A stretch of DNA of 64,000 nucleotides from positions 310,001 through 374,000 of the forward strand of contig NZ_CABVGP010000001.1 in assembly GCF_902497555.1 (NCBI RefSeq). Reading direction: 5' to 3'. The DNA is from Amycolatopsis camponoti. Its GTDB lineage: Bacteria > Actinomycetota > Actinomycetes > Mycobacteriales > Pseudonocardiaceae. Shown in pieces: positions 25,644 through 34,422 of the stretch. Below the pieces are notes generated by a model. The model saw only the letters and a list, made by a program, of their open reading frames with translations, ran no database searches and was not told the origin of the DNA. Positions within the stretch are counted from its first letter, which is position 1. Each line of letters begins with the position of its first letter. A program made the position numbers and the translations under genes.

Positions 25644-26269
25644 GATCGCTCCAGCCTCGCGAACCAGCGGTGGCCGTGCTGCGTGGTCCAGTCGACGCGC
25701 AACCCGGCGCGCACGGCGACTTCGGCGATCGCGTCCACGCCGACCCACGCCCAGGTGAACCACGCGACGTCGGCGTGCCCGGGCCGCAGCCGGACGCGCT
25801 CGTGCCGGAGCCCGTGCCCGGGCGGTTCCAGCTCGACGAGGACGTCGCCGTCGACGGCGATCAGTTGCGCCGCGCGCCGCAGCAGGACGACCGGATCGCC
25901 GCCGATGCCGATGTTGCCGTCGGCGAGCAGCGCGTGCTGCCATCGTCCCTCGCCGGGAACGTGGTCGAAGACGTTGCGGTGCAACGCACTTCCGCCGCGA
26001 CGGCGCGTCAACCGGACGGCCGTGCGCGAGCTGTCCACGCCCAGCGCGACGACTCCGCGGGCGGCCAGGGCCGCGGTGAGCCGCCCCGGACCGCAGCCGA
26101 TGTCGAGGGTCGGTCCGGCGCAGGCGTCGAGCAGGACCTCGTCGCCGTCGGACGGCGCTCCCCACCGCTCGACGGGCAGCTCGACCCGTTCGCCGTCGGC
26201 CAGCTCGAGCCAGCAGTGGTGGCCGAGCAGTCCGCGGTCGAACTCGTTGCCGATGAGTGCCGTCTTCAT
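25640..26269 (-). CDS. Class I SAM-dependent methyltransferase
   Basis: 209 aa. A Rossmann start LDIGCGPGRLTAALAARG near residue 53 binds SAM, followed by ALGVDSS and ALLADGNIGIGGDPVVLLRR (the acidic D and DGNIGIGG block recur in methyltransferases of this cluster type) and LVELEPPG. It has 4-bp overlaps with both neighbours, a DUF2064 glycosyltransferase-like gene upstream and the Mo-oxidoreductase downstream. The target is probably a glycosylated or lipid intermediate of this pathway; that is inference. Confidence 0.8.
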   Translation of the reverse strand: MKTALIGNEFDRGLLGHHCWLELADGERVELPVERWGAPSDGDEVLLDACAGPTLDIGCGPGRLTAALAARGVVALGVDSSRTAVRLTRRRGGSALHRNVFDHVPGEGRWQHALLADGNIGIGGDPVVLLRRAAQLIAVDGDVLVELEPPGHGLRHERVRLRPGHADVAWFTWAWVGVDAIAEVAVRAGLRVDWTTQHGHRWFARLERS

Positions 26270-26949
26270 GCGACCGCCCGCCCTCGGACCGCCGCGACGG
26301 CGCGGGCGAACCGGCCGTCCGGGCACGCCGCCGCCACCGCGCGAGCGTCCACCATCGTGTCCACATCGGACAGGCGGGCGGCTCGCCGCGGCCGCAGTCC
26401 GCACGCGGTGAGCGCGCTCAGCGTGCGTTCGCCGGTGTCGTCGCGCGACATCGGGACGCCGGCGAGGACCTGCGCGTGCCGCGGGTCGGCGAGGCCCAGC
26501 GCCCACCAGCCGCCGTCCTCGGCCGGGCCGAGCACCGAGTCGTGCCCGCCGTGCACGACCGGGGCGGCCGCCGCGGTGAGCGAATCCGGGGTGACCTGTG
26601 GGGTGTCCATGCCGATCTGCAGGATCGGCAGACCCGTGTGCACCGCGGCGGCGTCCGCGTGGGCGTTCGCCAGGCGGGCCCCGAAGTCCCAGCCTCGCTG
26701 CGGGATCGTGGTGACCCCGCGCAGCGCCAGCCCGATTTCGGTGGCCAGGGCGGCGGCGCCGAGATCGCCGGTCATCGCGACGACCGGCGCCGCGCCCGGG
26801 ACAGCGCACACGGCGTCGAGCGTGTCGAGCAGCGCGGCCGCGGCGATCTGCGCGGCCTGGGCGGGTGTCGCCGGCGGGCAGAGTCGGGTCTTGGCGAGCC
26901 CCGGCACCGGCGCCTTGGCCACGACCAGCAGCACGAACCGAGCGGTCAT
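26266..26949 (-). CDS. DUF2064 (TIGR04282-type) glycosyltransferase-like protein
   Basis: 227 aa. Characteristic motifs: VVAKAPVPGLAKTRLCPP at the N-terminus, a central GMDTPQ (metal/nucleotide-sugar site) and LGPAEDGGWWALGL. This GT-A-like family was named from arsenosugar-biosynthesis loci but is widespread in actinobacteria beside GT2 genes, with no proven donor. It lies in the five-gene operon with 4-bp overlaps. Confidence 0.8.
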   Translation of the reverse strand: MTARFVLLVVAKAPVPGLAKTRLCPPATPAQAAQIAAAALLDTLDAVCAVPGAAPVVAMTGDLGAAALATEIGLALRGVTTIPQRGWDFGARLANAHADAAAVHTGLPILQIGMDTPQVTPDSLTAAAAPVVHGGHDSVLGPAEDGGWWALGLADPRHAQVLAGVPMSRDDTGERTLSALTACGLRPRRAARLSDVDTMVDARAVAAACPDGRFARAVAAVRGRAVA

Positions 26950-27605
26950 CGCGCCAGCACCCGCCCGAAGTCGCGGACCGCGCGCAGCGTGCCCCGCACC
27001 GAGCCGGACACCTTCGACTTCGTCCCCTTGGCGCGCTCGCCGTAGCGGACGTCGAACTCGCGCACCCGCCACCCGGCCCGCTGGGCCTTGATCAGCAGTT
27101 CGAGCGGGTAACCGAACGCCCGGTCCGTGATACCGAGGCCGAGCAAGGCCCGCCGGTCCGCCGCGCGCAGCGGGGCGATGTCCCGCACCGGCAGCCCCCG
27201 GCGACGCAGCAGCTGCGCCAGCACGACGTTCCCGGCTCGGGCGTGCCACGGCCACACCCCGGGCCCAGTCGGCACCCGCCGTCCGACGGCCAGATCGGCG
27301 CCGTCCCCGACCGCGGTCACCAGCCGCGGCAGGTCGCTGAGGTCCAGGGACCCGTCGGCGTCGGCGAAGCACACGATGTCCGCCGTGGCGGCCTCCAGTC
27401 CCGCGTGCACGGCCGCGCCGTAGCCGCGGCGCGGTTCGTGGATGACCTTCGCGCCGAGCGAGGCCGCCACTTCGGGCGAGCCGTCGGCCGAACCGTTGTC
27501 GACCACGATCGCGCGGTAACCCGGCGGCAGCCCGGCCAGGACCCCCGGCAGGGCGCCCGCTTCATCGAGGCATGGGAGGACGACGTCCACTCCTGAGTCA
27601 GTCAC
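26946..27605 (-). CDS. Family 2 glycosyltransferase (polyprenyl-phosphate type)
   Basis: 219 aa, GTG start. GT-A fold: VVLPCLDEAGALPGVL, VVDNGSADGSPEVA, then FADADGSLDLSDL (DxD-like metal site) and RRGYGAAVHAGLEAA. It resembles dolichyl/polyprenyl-phosphate sugar synthases without the C-terminal membrane segment. It is the first gene of the five-gene operon and faces the GT-C-like gene divergently; a polyprenyl-phosphate sugar donor for that protein is plausible. Confidence 0.85.
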   Translation of the reverse strand: MTDSGVDVVLPCLDEAGALPGVLAGLPPGYRAIVVDNGSADGSPEVAASLGAKVIHEPRRGYGAAVHAGLEAATADIVCFADADGSLDLSDLPRLVTAVGDGADLAVGRRVPTGPGVWPWHARAGNVVLAQLLRRRGLPVRDIAPLRAADRRALLGLGITDRAFGYPLELLIKAQRAGWRVREFDVRYGERAKGTKSKVSGSVRGTLRAVRDFGRVLAR

Positions 27606-27682
27606 GGCGCCGACCGTAAGTCCGGGGTGGACCGCGGAGAACCCTTGCGCTCCTTACTGAATCATGACGAGTGACGAGGTTC

Positions 27683-27697
27683 TTACCGGGTCGTTAC
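27683..27697. promoter_or_regulatory. TTAC direct repeats in the GT2/GT-C divergent region
   Basis: TTACCGGGTCGTTAC contains two TTAC units 11 bp apart, and a third TTAC lies at 27654. An 11-bp period suits an OmpR-type regulator such as the one encoded downstream at 29.2 kb. This also favours the start at 27751 for the GT-C-like gene over an upstream one. Confidence 0.3.
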
Positions 27698-27750
27698 GGC
27701 TACCTCCACCGGCCCGCGGAGTCCGGCTCGCGGACTTATGGTGGTCGGTG

Positions 27751-29160
27751 ATGAGCGAGCCGAACCCGGCAGCCCGGCTCGCCGAGCCGCCTGTCCGCGA
27801 ACCCGAGTTCCCGGTCGCCGGGCGCCGCGCCGATCTTCTGGCCGTCGCGGTGGCCGTGGTGCTCGTGGCCGCGGCCACGGCGGCCGGCATCTACTACAAC
27901 CGGCCCCATTCCGGCGTCGTCATCTTCGTGTCGTCGCCGCCGCTGTTCGCCGACTGGCTCCCGCACGTCGGCCCGGGCTCGGTGTTCGCCGTGCTCATCG
28001 CCGTCGCGGTGGTGCTCCACGGCCCCGTGCTGGCCGCCCGCCTGCCGTGGCGCCGGGCGCTCGTCGCCGGCTACCTGGCCTCGCTCGCCTGGATCTTCTC
28101 GCTGGCCATGGTCGACGGCTGGTCCCGCGGGTTCGCCGGTCACCTGACCATTCCGCAGGAGTACCTCCACGAGGTCCCCGGCATCACCGACATCCCGCGG
28201 ATGCTGCGCGAGTTCTCCTCCCGCATCCTCGACTTCCAGCCGGACTCGTGGACGACGCACGTGTCCGGCCACCCACCGGGCGCGACGCTCGTCTTCGTCT
28301 GGCTGGACCGGCTCGGCCTGCACGGCGGCGCGTGGGCCGCGACGGCCGTCGTGCTCGTCGGCAGCCTGGTCGCGGTCTCTGTACCCGCCACCGTCGCCCT
28401 GCTCGGCCGCGCCGAAGCGGCTCGCGCGGTGCTGCCCTTCGCCGTCCTGACGCCCGGCGCGGTCTGGATCGGCGTGTCGGCGGACGGCTTGTTCGCCGGG
28501 ACGACCGCCACCGGGCTGGCGCTGCTCGCCTTGTCCGCCAGGGGGTTCTCCCGCGGCCGCCGGTACGCCGTCCCCACCGGGCTGGCGGCCGGGCTGCTGC
28601 TCGGCTTCGGGATCTTCCTTTCGTACGGCCTGGTGCTGCTCGGCCTGCTCGCGCTGGCCGTGGCCGTCCTCGGCCGGCAGTGGCGGGCGGCCGCCCTGGC
28701 CATCGCGGCGGCGCTGGCCGTCGTCGGCGCCTTCGCGTGGGCGGGCTTCTGGTGGCTCGACGGCTACCACCTGGTCGTCGAGCGCTACTACCAGGGCGTC
28801 GCGCTGGTCCGGCCCTACTCGTACTGGGTCTGGGCCGACCTGGCGGCGGTGTCCGTCGCGCTCGGCCCCGCGGTGGTGGCCGCCCTGCGCCGGGGTCTCG
28901 CGGACGCCTTCTTGCCCCGCCCGGGTCGTGCCCTGCTTTCCGACCCGGTGCTGCTCCTCGGCGTCGCCGCCCTGCTCACCATCGTGTTCGCCGACGTCTC
29001 GGGCCTGTCGAAAGCCGAGACCGAACGAATCTGGCTACCGTTCGGGGTGTGGTTGCTGCCGCTGACGGCCCTGCTGCCGCGGCCGGGGCGCCGGTGGTGG
29101 CTCGCCGCCCAGGCCGCGACGGCGCTGGCGGTCAACCACCTGCTGCTGACCGGCTGGTGA
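27751..29160 (+). CDS. Polytopic GT-C-like membrane glycosyltransferase
   Basis: 469 aa, 10-12 hydrophobic helices starting near residue 25 (LLAVAVAVVLVAAATAAGI). The first luminal loop carries WTTHVSGHPPGATLV, and the end KAETERIWLPFGVWLLPL is typical of actinobacterial mannosyltransferase-like GT-C proteins. No donor can be assigned. ATG 27751 is chosen over an in-frame ATG at 27664, which would put the promoter region inside the gene. Seven bases separate it from the response regulator, so all three plus-strand genes are probably one transcript. Confidence 0.75.
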   Translation: MSEPNPAARLAEPPVREPEFPVAGRRADLLAVAVAVVLVAAATAAGIYYNRPHSGVVIFVSSPPLFADWLPHVGPGSVFAVLIAVAVVLHGPVLAARLPWRRALVAGYLASLAWIFSLAMVDGWSRGFAGHLTIPQEYLHEVPGITDIPRMLREFSSRILDFQPDSWTTHVSGHPPGATLVFVWLDRLGLHGGAWAATAVVLVGSLVAVSVPATVALLGRAEAARAVLPFAVLTPGAVWIGVSADGLFAGTTATGLALLALSARGFSRGRRYAVPTGLAAGLLLGFGIFLSYGLVLLGLLALAVAVLGRQWRAAALAIAAALAVVGAFAWAGFWWLDGYHLVVERYYQGVALVRPYSYWVWADLAAVSVALGPAVVAALRRGLADAFLPRPGRALLSDPVLLLGVAALLTIVFADVSGLSKAETERIWLPFGVWLLPLTALLPRPGRRWWLAAQAATALAVNHLLLTGW

Positions 29161-29167
29161 GGGAGAC

Positions 29168-29872
29168 ATGATGGACGATCAGGCCGGCCGCGTGCTCGTG
29201 GTCGACGACGACGAGACGGTCCGCGACGTCGTGCGCCGCTACCTCGAGGTCGCCGGGTTCACCGTCGACCAGGCCGGCGACGGCGCTCAAGGGCTCGCCG
29301 AGTTCGCCGCCCACGAGCCGGACCTGGTCGTCCTCGACGTCATGATGCCGGGGATCAACGGGCTCGAGGTGTGCAAGCGGCTGCGCCAGGTCAGCCAGGT
29401 GCCGATCGTCATGCTCACCGCCCTCGGCGAGGAGGAGAACCGGATCGCCGGGCTCCAGCTCGGCGCCGACGACTACGTCACGAAACCCTTCAGCCCCAAG
29501 GAACTCGCCCTTCGCGTCGCCTCGGTGCTGCGCCGCGCCCGGATGCCGCGTCCGGAACCGGCCGCCGCCGAGCTGGCCGACGGCAACCTGCGTCTGCAGA
29601 TGACCGCGCGCACGGCGACGCTCGCCGGCCGCGAGCTGCCGCTGACCTCGCGGGAGTTCGATCTGCTGGCCTTCTTCCTCGCCCATCCCGGCGTCGCGTA
29701 TTCGCGCGGGGATCTGCTCGAGAAGGTGTGGGGCTGGGACTTCGGCGACCAGTCGACGGTGACCGTCCACGTGCGACGGTTGCGCGAGAAGATCGAACGC
29801 GACCCGGCCAAGCCGACCCGGGTGGCGACGGTGTGGGGTGTCGGCTACCGCTACGACCGGGAGCAGCCGTGA
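29168..29872 (+). CDS. OmpR-family response regulator
   Basis: 234 aa. Receiver with VDDDE, the phospho-Asp in [16 protein letters not shown] in MLTALGEE and K in [14 protein letters not shown]; OmpR winged helix with [13 protein letters not shown] and [14 protein letters not shown], ending [13 protein letters not shown] overlap leads into the kinase. Likely regulates the surrounding glycosylation genes and itself. Confidence 0.88.
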   Translation: MMDDQAGRVLVVDDDETVRDVVRRYLEVAGFTVDQAGDGAQGLAEFAAHEPDLVVLDVMMPGINGLEVCKRLRQVSQVPIVMLTALGEEENRIAGLQLGADDYVTKPFSPKELALRVASVLRRARMPRPEPAAAELADGNLRLQMTARTATLAGRELPLTSREFDLLAFFLAHPGVAYSRGDLLEKVWGWDFGDQSTVTVHVRRLREKIERDPAKPTRVATVWGVGYRYDREQP

Positions 29873-30918
29873 TCGAACCCGGTGAGTCCTTCGGCGAGAC
29901 GCTGACGCATCTCTGGCACATCCTGCCGCTGGCACTGCTCTTCTCGTTGCCGATCGCGGCCCTCGGCGGGGTCGTGCTCTACGTGGTGCGCCGCGGTTCG
30001 CTGGCCACCACGCTCACCGTGCTGGTGCTGATCCCGGTGCTCGCCACCCTGGTCGGCGTGCTGGGCGTCAGCGGGTTCATGTTCACCCCGGCGCTGACCA
30101 CGATGCTGCTGGTCTGCCTGCTCGTCGCCGTGGTCACCGTCCCGGCGGCGATCATCCTCGGCCGGGCCATCGCGCGCCGCAGCGTGTGGGAGAGGGAAGC
30201 GCGCAACCGCGAGCGCGCGGCCGAGGCGTCGCGGCGTGAGCTGGTCGCGTGGATCAGTCACGACCTCCGCAGCCCATTGGCCGGCATCCAGGCGATGGCC
30301 GAGGCACTGGCCGACGGCGTCGTGTCCGAACGCGACGAGGTCGCCGACTACGCCCAGCGGATCGGTGGCGAGACCCGGCGGCTGTCCGCGATGGTCGGCG
30401 ACCTGTTCGAGCTCTCGCGCATCACCGCCGGCGCCCTCGAGCTCACGATGTCCGCGGTGCCGCTGCGGGACGTCGTCAGCGACGCCGTCGCCGCCCAGTC
30501 GCCGGTCGCCGAGCGCAAGCGCGTGCGGGTGCTCGCCAACGCGTCGACCTGGCCGGTGGTGACCGGGAGCGACCCGGAACTGGCGCGGATCGTGCGGAAC
30601 CTGGTGTCCAACGCGATCCGCCACACCCCGCCGGACGGGACGGTCGCGGTCCAGATCGGCGTCGACGGCGACGAGGCGCTCCTGGCCGTCGACGACTCCT
30701 GCGGGGGTATTCCGGACGACGAGATCAGCCGGGTCTTCGACGTCGCGTTCCGCGGGACGCAGGCCCGGACGCCCGAGCGTGGCGGGACGACCAGCGGTGG
30801 TGGGCTCGGGCTGGCGATCGCCAAGGGGCTCGTCGAGGCCCACCGGGGGAAGATCGGCGTCCACAACCACGGGCCCGGGTGCCGGTTCGAGGTCCGGTTG
30901 CCGCTCGCGATGTCCTAG
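29869..30918 (+). CDS. Sensor histidine kinase
   Basis: 349 aa, GTG start. Three closely spaced TM helices at residues 18-105 with minimal loops ([57 protein letters not shown]), then HisKA with [24 protein letters not shown] (H near 128) and HATPase with [20 protein letters not shown] and [18 protein letters not shown]. It resembles intramembrane-sensing kinases that detect envelope state. Its 3' end is 25 bp from the convergent epimerase gene. Confidence 0.88.
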   Translation: MIEPGESFGETLTHLWHILPLALLFSLPIAALGGVVLYVVRRGSLATTLTVLVLIPVLATLVGVLGVSGFMFTPALTTMLLVCLLVAVVTVPAAIILGRAIARRSVWEREARNRERAAEASRRELVAWISHDLRSPLAGIQAMAEALADGVVSERDEVADYAQRIGGETRRLSAMVGDLFELSRITAGALELTMSAVPLRDVVSDAVAAQSPVAERKRVRVLANASTWPVVTGSDPELARIVRNLVSNAIRHTPPDGTVAVQIGVDGDEALLAVDDSCGGIPDDEISRVFDVAFRGTQARTPERGGTTSGGGLGLAIAKGLVEAHRGKIGVHNHGPGCRFEVRLPLAMS

Positions 30919-30943
30919 ATCTAGCCCTGGAAGCGGCGACGCT

Positions 30944-32017
30944 TCACCGGCCTGTATCAGTGGCAACCGGGGCGCGGAGTTCCGCCGTCGCGAAGTCGGT
31001 GATTCCTTCTTCGAAGCCGATTTCCGCTGTGAAGCCCAGCAACTCGCGGGCGCGGGCCGGGTCGGCGACCACGTGACGGACGTCCGCGGGGCGGGCGCCG
31101 CCCGCCACCTTCGGCTCGGGGCCGGCGCAGGCGCGTGCCAGTTCCCCGGCCAGCTCGCCGACCGTGTGCGGGGTGCCGGAGCAGACGTTGACCGGGGTGA
31201 TGTCACCCTCCGGGCCGGCTGTCCGAAGAGCCAGGACGTTTGCCCTGGCGACGTCGTGGACGTGCACGAAGTCGCGCTGCTGGCGGCCGTCCTCCAGTAC
31301 CAGCGGGGCTTCGCCGCGCTCCAGGGCCGAGCGGAACAGCGACGCCACGCCCGCGTACGGGGTGTTCTGCGGCATCCTCGGGCCGTAGACGTTGTGGTAG
31401 CGCATCGCCCACACGCTGCCGCCCGTCTGCCGCGCCCACGCTCCGGCCAGGTGTTCCTGCGCGAGCTTCGTCGCCGCGTACGTGCTGCGGGGGTTCAGCG
31501 GCGCGTCCTCGGGCACCAGCCGCCAGCTCAGCTCGGTGCCGCAGGCCGGGCACCGCGGCTCGAACCGGCCGGCGTCCACATCGGACGCGCGGCGCGGTGA
31601 CGGCGGAACCACACCGTGGTCCGGGCACGCGTACCGGCCTTCGCCGTAGACGACCATCGACGACGCCAGCACCAGCTTCCGCACCCCGGCCGCGTGCATC
31701 CCGGCCAGCAACACCGCCGTGCCGTAGTCGTTGTGCAGGGCGTAGGACGGCGCGTCCGACGGGTCGACGCCGTGCCCGACCACCGCCGCCTGGTGGCAGA
31801 CCGCGTCGACGCCGTCCAGCAGCTCGGCGACGATCTCCGTGTCGGTGACGTCGCCGCGCAGGAACCGGTGCCTGCCGGTGTACGCCGGTGGCGTGCGGGA
31901 GCCGTGGGCCGTGGGGAGGAGGTTGTCGAGCACCACGACCTCGTCGCCCCCGTCCGCCAGGAGATCGGCGATGTGAGATCCGATGAACCCGGCTCCGCCG
32001 GTGACCAGTACGCGCAC
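30944..32017 (-). CDS. NAD-dependent sugar epimerase/dehydratase with Cys/His insert
   Basis: 357 aa, extended SDR. GGAGFIGSHIA (NAD site, from residue 7), S119/S120 in LASSMVVYG, Y180-x3-K184 (STYAATK). An insert of about 40 residues (127-167) between the VYG strand and Y180 holds C131-x2-H134 and C156-x2-C159, which looks like a zinc-binding knuckle. The C-terminus resembles nucleotide-sugar epimerases (RDFVHVHDVARANVLAL). The likely substrate is a UDP- or dTDP-sugar for the neighbouring glycosyltransferases. Confidence 0.85.
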   Translation of the reverse strand: MRVLVTGGAGFIGSHIADLLADGGDEVVVLDNLLPTAHGSRTPPAYTGRHRFLRGDVTDTEIVAELLDGVDAVCHQAAVVGHGVDPSDAPSYALHNDYGTAVLLAGMHAAGVRKLVLASSMVVYGEGRYACPDHGVVPPSPRRASDVDAGRFEPRCPACGTELSWRLVPEDAPLNPRSTYAATKLAQEHLAGAWARQTGGSVWAMRYHNVYGPRMPQNTPYAGVASLFRSALERGEAPLVLEDGRQQRDFVHVHDVARANVLALRTAGPEGDITPVNVCSGTPHTVGELAGELARACAGPEPKVAGGARPADVRHVVADPARARELLGFTAEIGFEEGITDFATAELRAPVATDTGR

Positions 32018-32140
32018 CCCGGCCACGCTAGGGGGCCGCGGACCGGCGCGCCCGGCCGCGCGCGGGCACGTCACGGAATCGTCAGAACTCACCCGGCACC
32101 TCCCGGCGCCGGGAAGGCGAAACCGACTACGGTGGGCGCC

Positions 32141-32641
32141 ATGGAACGGAGTGCACAACGGCTGGGCCGGGCCCTCGTGGTCATCGTGGACGATCGCGTG
32201 GCGCACGGCGAGCACGAGGACACCACGGGACCGCTGGTGACCGAGCTGCTCGAAGAAGCGGGCTTCATCGTCGACGGTGTCGTGGTCGTCGAGGCCGAGA
32301 CCGCGGGGATCCGCAACGCGCTCAACACCGCCGTGATCGGCGGCGCCGACCTGGTGATCACGGTCGGCGGCACCGGTGTTCTGCCGCGTGACCGCACGCC
32401 GGACGCGACCGCCGGTGTGCTCGACCGCCCGATCCCGGGCATCAGCGAGGCCATCCGTGCGTCCGGGCTGGCGGCCGGAGCCGTGGACGCCGGGATCTCG
32501 CGGGGGCTCGCCGGGGTGTCGGGGAGCACGCTGGTGGTCAATCTCGCCGGGTCGCGGTCCGCGGTCCGCGACGGGATGGCGACGCTGACCTCGCTCGTGC
32601 CGCACGTGATCGACGAGCTCTCGGGCCTCGAAGAGGTCTGA
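32141..32641 (+). CDS. moaB2: MoaB/MogA-family molybdopterin protein
   Basis: 166 aa. MoCF-binding fold: ALVVIVDDRVAHGEHEDTTGPLVTELLEE at the N-terminus, ITVGGTGVLPRDRTPDAT (MPT-binding GGTG loop with the catalytic Asp) and GLAGVSGSTLVVNLAGSRSAV. It probably adenylates molybdopterin for molybdenum insertion. In M. tuberculosis moaB2 follows pepD and precedes mscL. Here an 8 kb block separates it from pepD, and that block contains a Mo-enzyme gene. Confidence 0.85.
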   Translation: MERSAQRLGRALVVIVDDRVAHGEHEDTTGPLVTELLEEAGFIVDGVVVVEAETAGIRNALNTAVIGGADLVITVGGTGVLPRDRTPDATAGVLDRPIPGISEAIRASGLAAGAVDAGISRGLAGVSGSTLVVNLAGSRSAVRDGMATLTSLVPHVIDELSGLEEV

Positions 32642-32686
32642 TTTCCTTCGCGTGATCGGGGCACCGCCGATAAAGTTGCCCCGATC

Positions 32687-33745
32687 ATGGATTTCCGCAT
32701 CGGTGGGCAGCTCGAGGTGCGTCGGCTCGGCTTCGGGGCGATGCACCTGCCGACCGAAGCCGGCCCCGCGCGAGAAGAGGCGATCGCGGTCGTCCGGCGA
32801 GCCGTCGAGCTGGGCGTCACGCTGATCGACACCGCTCACCTCTACGGCGGCGGAGCCAACGAGGAACTGCTCGCTTCAGCGCTGTACCCGTATCCGGCCG
32901 GTCTGGTGATCACCACCAAGGTGGGTGTCGCGCGCACCGGGCCCGGCGGTGAGTGGCGGCTCGACGCCCGGCCCGAGATCCTGCGTGACCAGGTCGAGCA
33001 GGCTCTGCGCCGGCTGCGGGTGGAGCGGATCGAACTACTGCAGCTGCACCGGATCGACCCGGAGACGCCGTTGGCCGACCAGCTCGGCACCCTCCGGGAG
33101 CTGCAGACAGCCGGGAAGGTCGGGCTTCTCGGCCTGTCCGAGGTGACGGTCGACGAGCTGGTACGCGCTCGGGAGATCGTCGACGTCGCGAGTGTGCAGA
33201 ACCGCTACAACGTGCTCGACCGGGAGCACGAGCCGGTGCTGCGGGCTTGCGCCGAAGCAGGAATCGCGTTCTTGCCGTGGCGGCCCATCGCTCCGATCGG
33301 CGGAGCCGCGATCGGCGCCATCGCGGTGGAGCTGGGCGCCACCGCCGCTCAGGTCTCGCTGGCTTGGCTGCTGGCGCGCTCGCCGGTGATCCTGCCGATT
33401 CCGGGGACCGGCAGGATCGCGCATCTGGAGGAGAACCTCGCCGCGGCCGAGCTGGTACTGACACCGGCGCAGCGACGGCGCTTGACCGGGCCGGACCTCG
33501 CCGAGATCGAGGCTTGTTTCGCCGACATCCTGTCGGGCCGGATCAGCCGCGACGCGGCCGACCGCTGGGCCGGCCGGTGGCTCAGCGACGACTTCCGGCA
33601 CGAGATCGACCTGGACGAAGACCAGCGGTGGGCGCTCGATCTGCTCGCGGGCATCGACCTCCCGGACTGGCCGGGCCCCGGGTTCCTCCACAGCGAGGAC
33701 CAGATCCGCGGCTGGCGGGACGAAGTGCGGCGCCGCCGGGGGTGA
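32687..33745 (+). CDS. Aldo/keto reductase with C-terminal extension
   Basis: 352 aa. Catalytic D48, Y53 (DTAHLYGGG), K78 (TTKVG) and H121 (LQLHRID). The barrel ends around residue 280 (LPIPGTGRIAHLEENLAAA). About 65 further residues (RISRDAADRW, DEDQRWALDLLAGIDLPDWPGPGF) extend beyond the usual AKR end. Oxidises or reduces an unknown carbonyl with NADPH. It sits between moaB2 and mscL, where M. tuberculosis has no such gene. Confidence 0.85.
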   Translation: MDFRIGGQLEVRRLGFGAMHLPTEAGPAREEAIAVVRRAVELGVTLIDTAHLYGGGANEELLASALYPYPAGLVITTKVGVARTGPGGEWRLDARPEILRDQVEQALRRLRVERIELLQLHRIDPETPLADQLGTLRELQTAGKVGLLGLSEVTVDELVRAREIVDVASVQNRYNVLDREHEPVLRACAEAGIAFLPWRPIAPIGGAAIGAIAVELGATAAQVSLAWLLARSPVILPIPGTGRIAHLEENLAAAELVLTPAQRRRLTGPDLAEIEACFADILSGRISRDAADRWAGRWLSDDFRHEIDLDEDQRWALDLLAGIDLPDWPGPGFLHSEDQIRGWRDEVRRRRG

Positions 33746-33792
33746 AGTTCACTCTGGAGTTGTCAATCAACGCGTCGTGGGAGACTGGGGGC

Positions 33793-33966
33793 ATGTCCGG
33801 TCAGCAGCGCGATCCCCAGGCCGCCAGTGAGCGGCGCCGTCGGGTCGATGAGATCTTCGGGGACGTCCTGCCCGAGACGACCTCCGATGAGCGCGATCCC
33901 GACCGGCGCACCGGGCTCCCGGACGACTGGTACCGGGAGAACCGGCCGCCGCACCACGATCGCTGA
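33793..33966 (+). CDS. Small hydrophilic protein, hypothetical
   Basis: 57 aa. ATG preceded by GGGGG at 4 bases. Highly charged: DPQAASERRRRVDEIFGD, then LPETTSDERDPD and a C-terminal DDWYRENRPPHH. No signal peptide or TM. No family assigned, but the arginine-rich helix with a DDWYRxNRPPHH end suggests a conserved small protein. It is convergent with mscL, 6 bp away. Confidence 0.6.
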   Translation: MSGQQRDPQAASERRRRVDEIFGDVLPETTSDERDPDRRTGLPDDWYRENRPPHHDR

Positions 33967-33972
33967 GCCCGC

Positions 33973-34386
33973 TCAGTCGCGGCCGTTGTCGCGCTGGGCC
34001 TGGGCTCGCAGCAGGTCGCGGATCTCGATCAGCAGCTCGACGTCGGTCGGCTCGGACGGGCCCGGCTCCTGGCCGCGCTTGCGCCGCTCCTGGACGTGCT
34101 TCACCGGCAGCACGATCACGAAGTAGACCACCGCCGCGACCAGCACGAAGTTGATCGCCGCGTTGATCACGTCACCGAAGTTCAGGAACGTGGCCTTGTT
34201 GTTTTCGAAGATCTGGTAGCCGAGGCCGTTCGCGGCGTCCGTGCCGCCGATCGTGCTGATCAGCGGCTTGATGAGGCCGTTGGTGAACGCCGTGACGATC
34301 GCCGTGAACGCCGAGCCGATGACCACCGCGACGGCCAGGTCGACGACGTTGCCGCGCATCAGGAAGTCCTTGAAACCCTTGAACAC
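33973..34386 (-). CDS. mscL: Large-conductance mechanosensitive channel
   Basis: 137 aa. MscL start MFKGFKDFLMRGNVVDLAVAVVIG (TM1, residues 1-40), a short periplasmic loop, TM2 at about 74-96 (NFVLVAAVVYFVIVLPVK) and the cytoplasmic helix ELLIEIRDLLRAQ. A homopentameric pressure valve in the plasma membrane against hypo-osmotic shock. Same position relative to moaB2 and ruc as in mycobacteria. Confidence 0.95.
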   Translation of the reverse strand: MFKGFKDFLMRGNVVDLAVAVVIGSAFTAIVTAFTNGLIKPLISTIGGTDAANGLGYQIFENNKATFLNFGDVINAAINFVLVAAVVYFVIVLPVKHVQERRKRGQEPGPSEPTDVELLIEIRDLLRAQAQRDNGRD

Positions 34387-34422
34387 TTGCTCTCCTCACG
34401 AACGGGAACGATGGGGGGTGGG

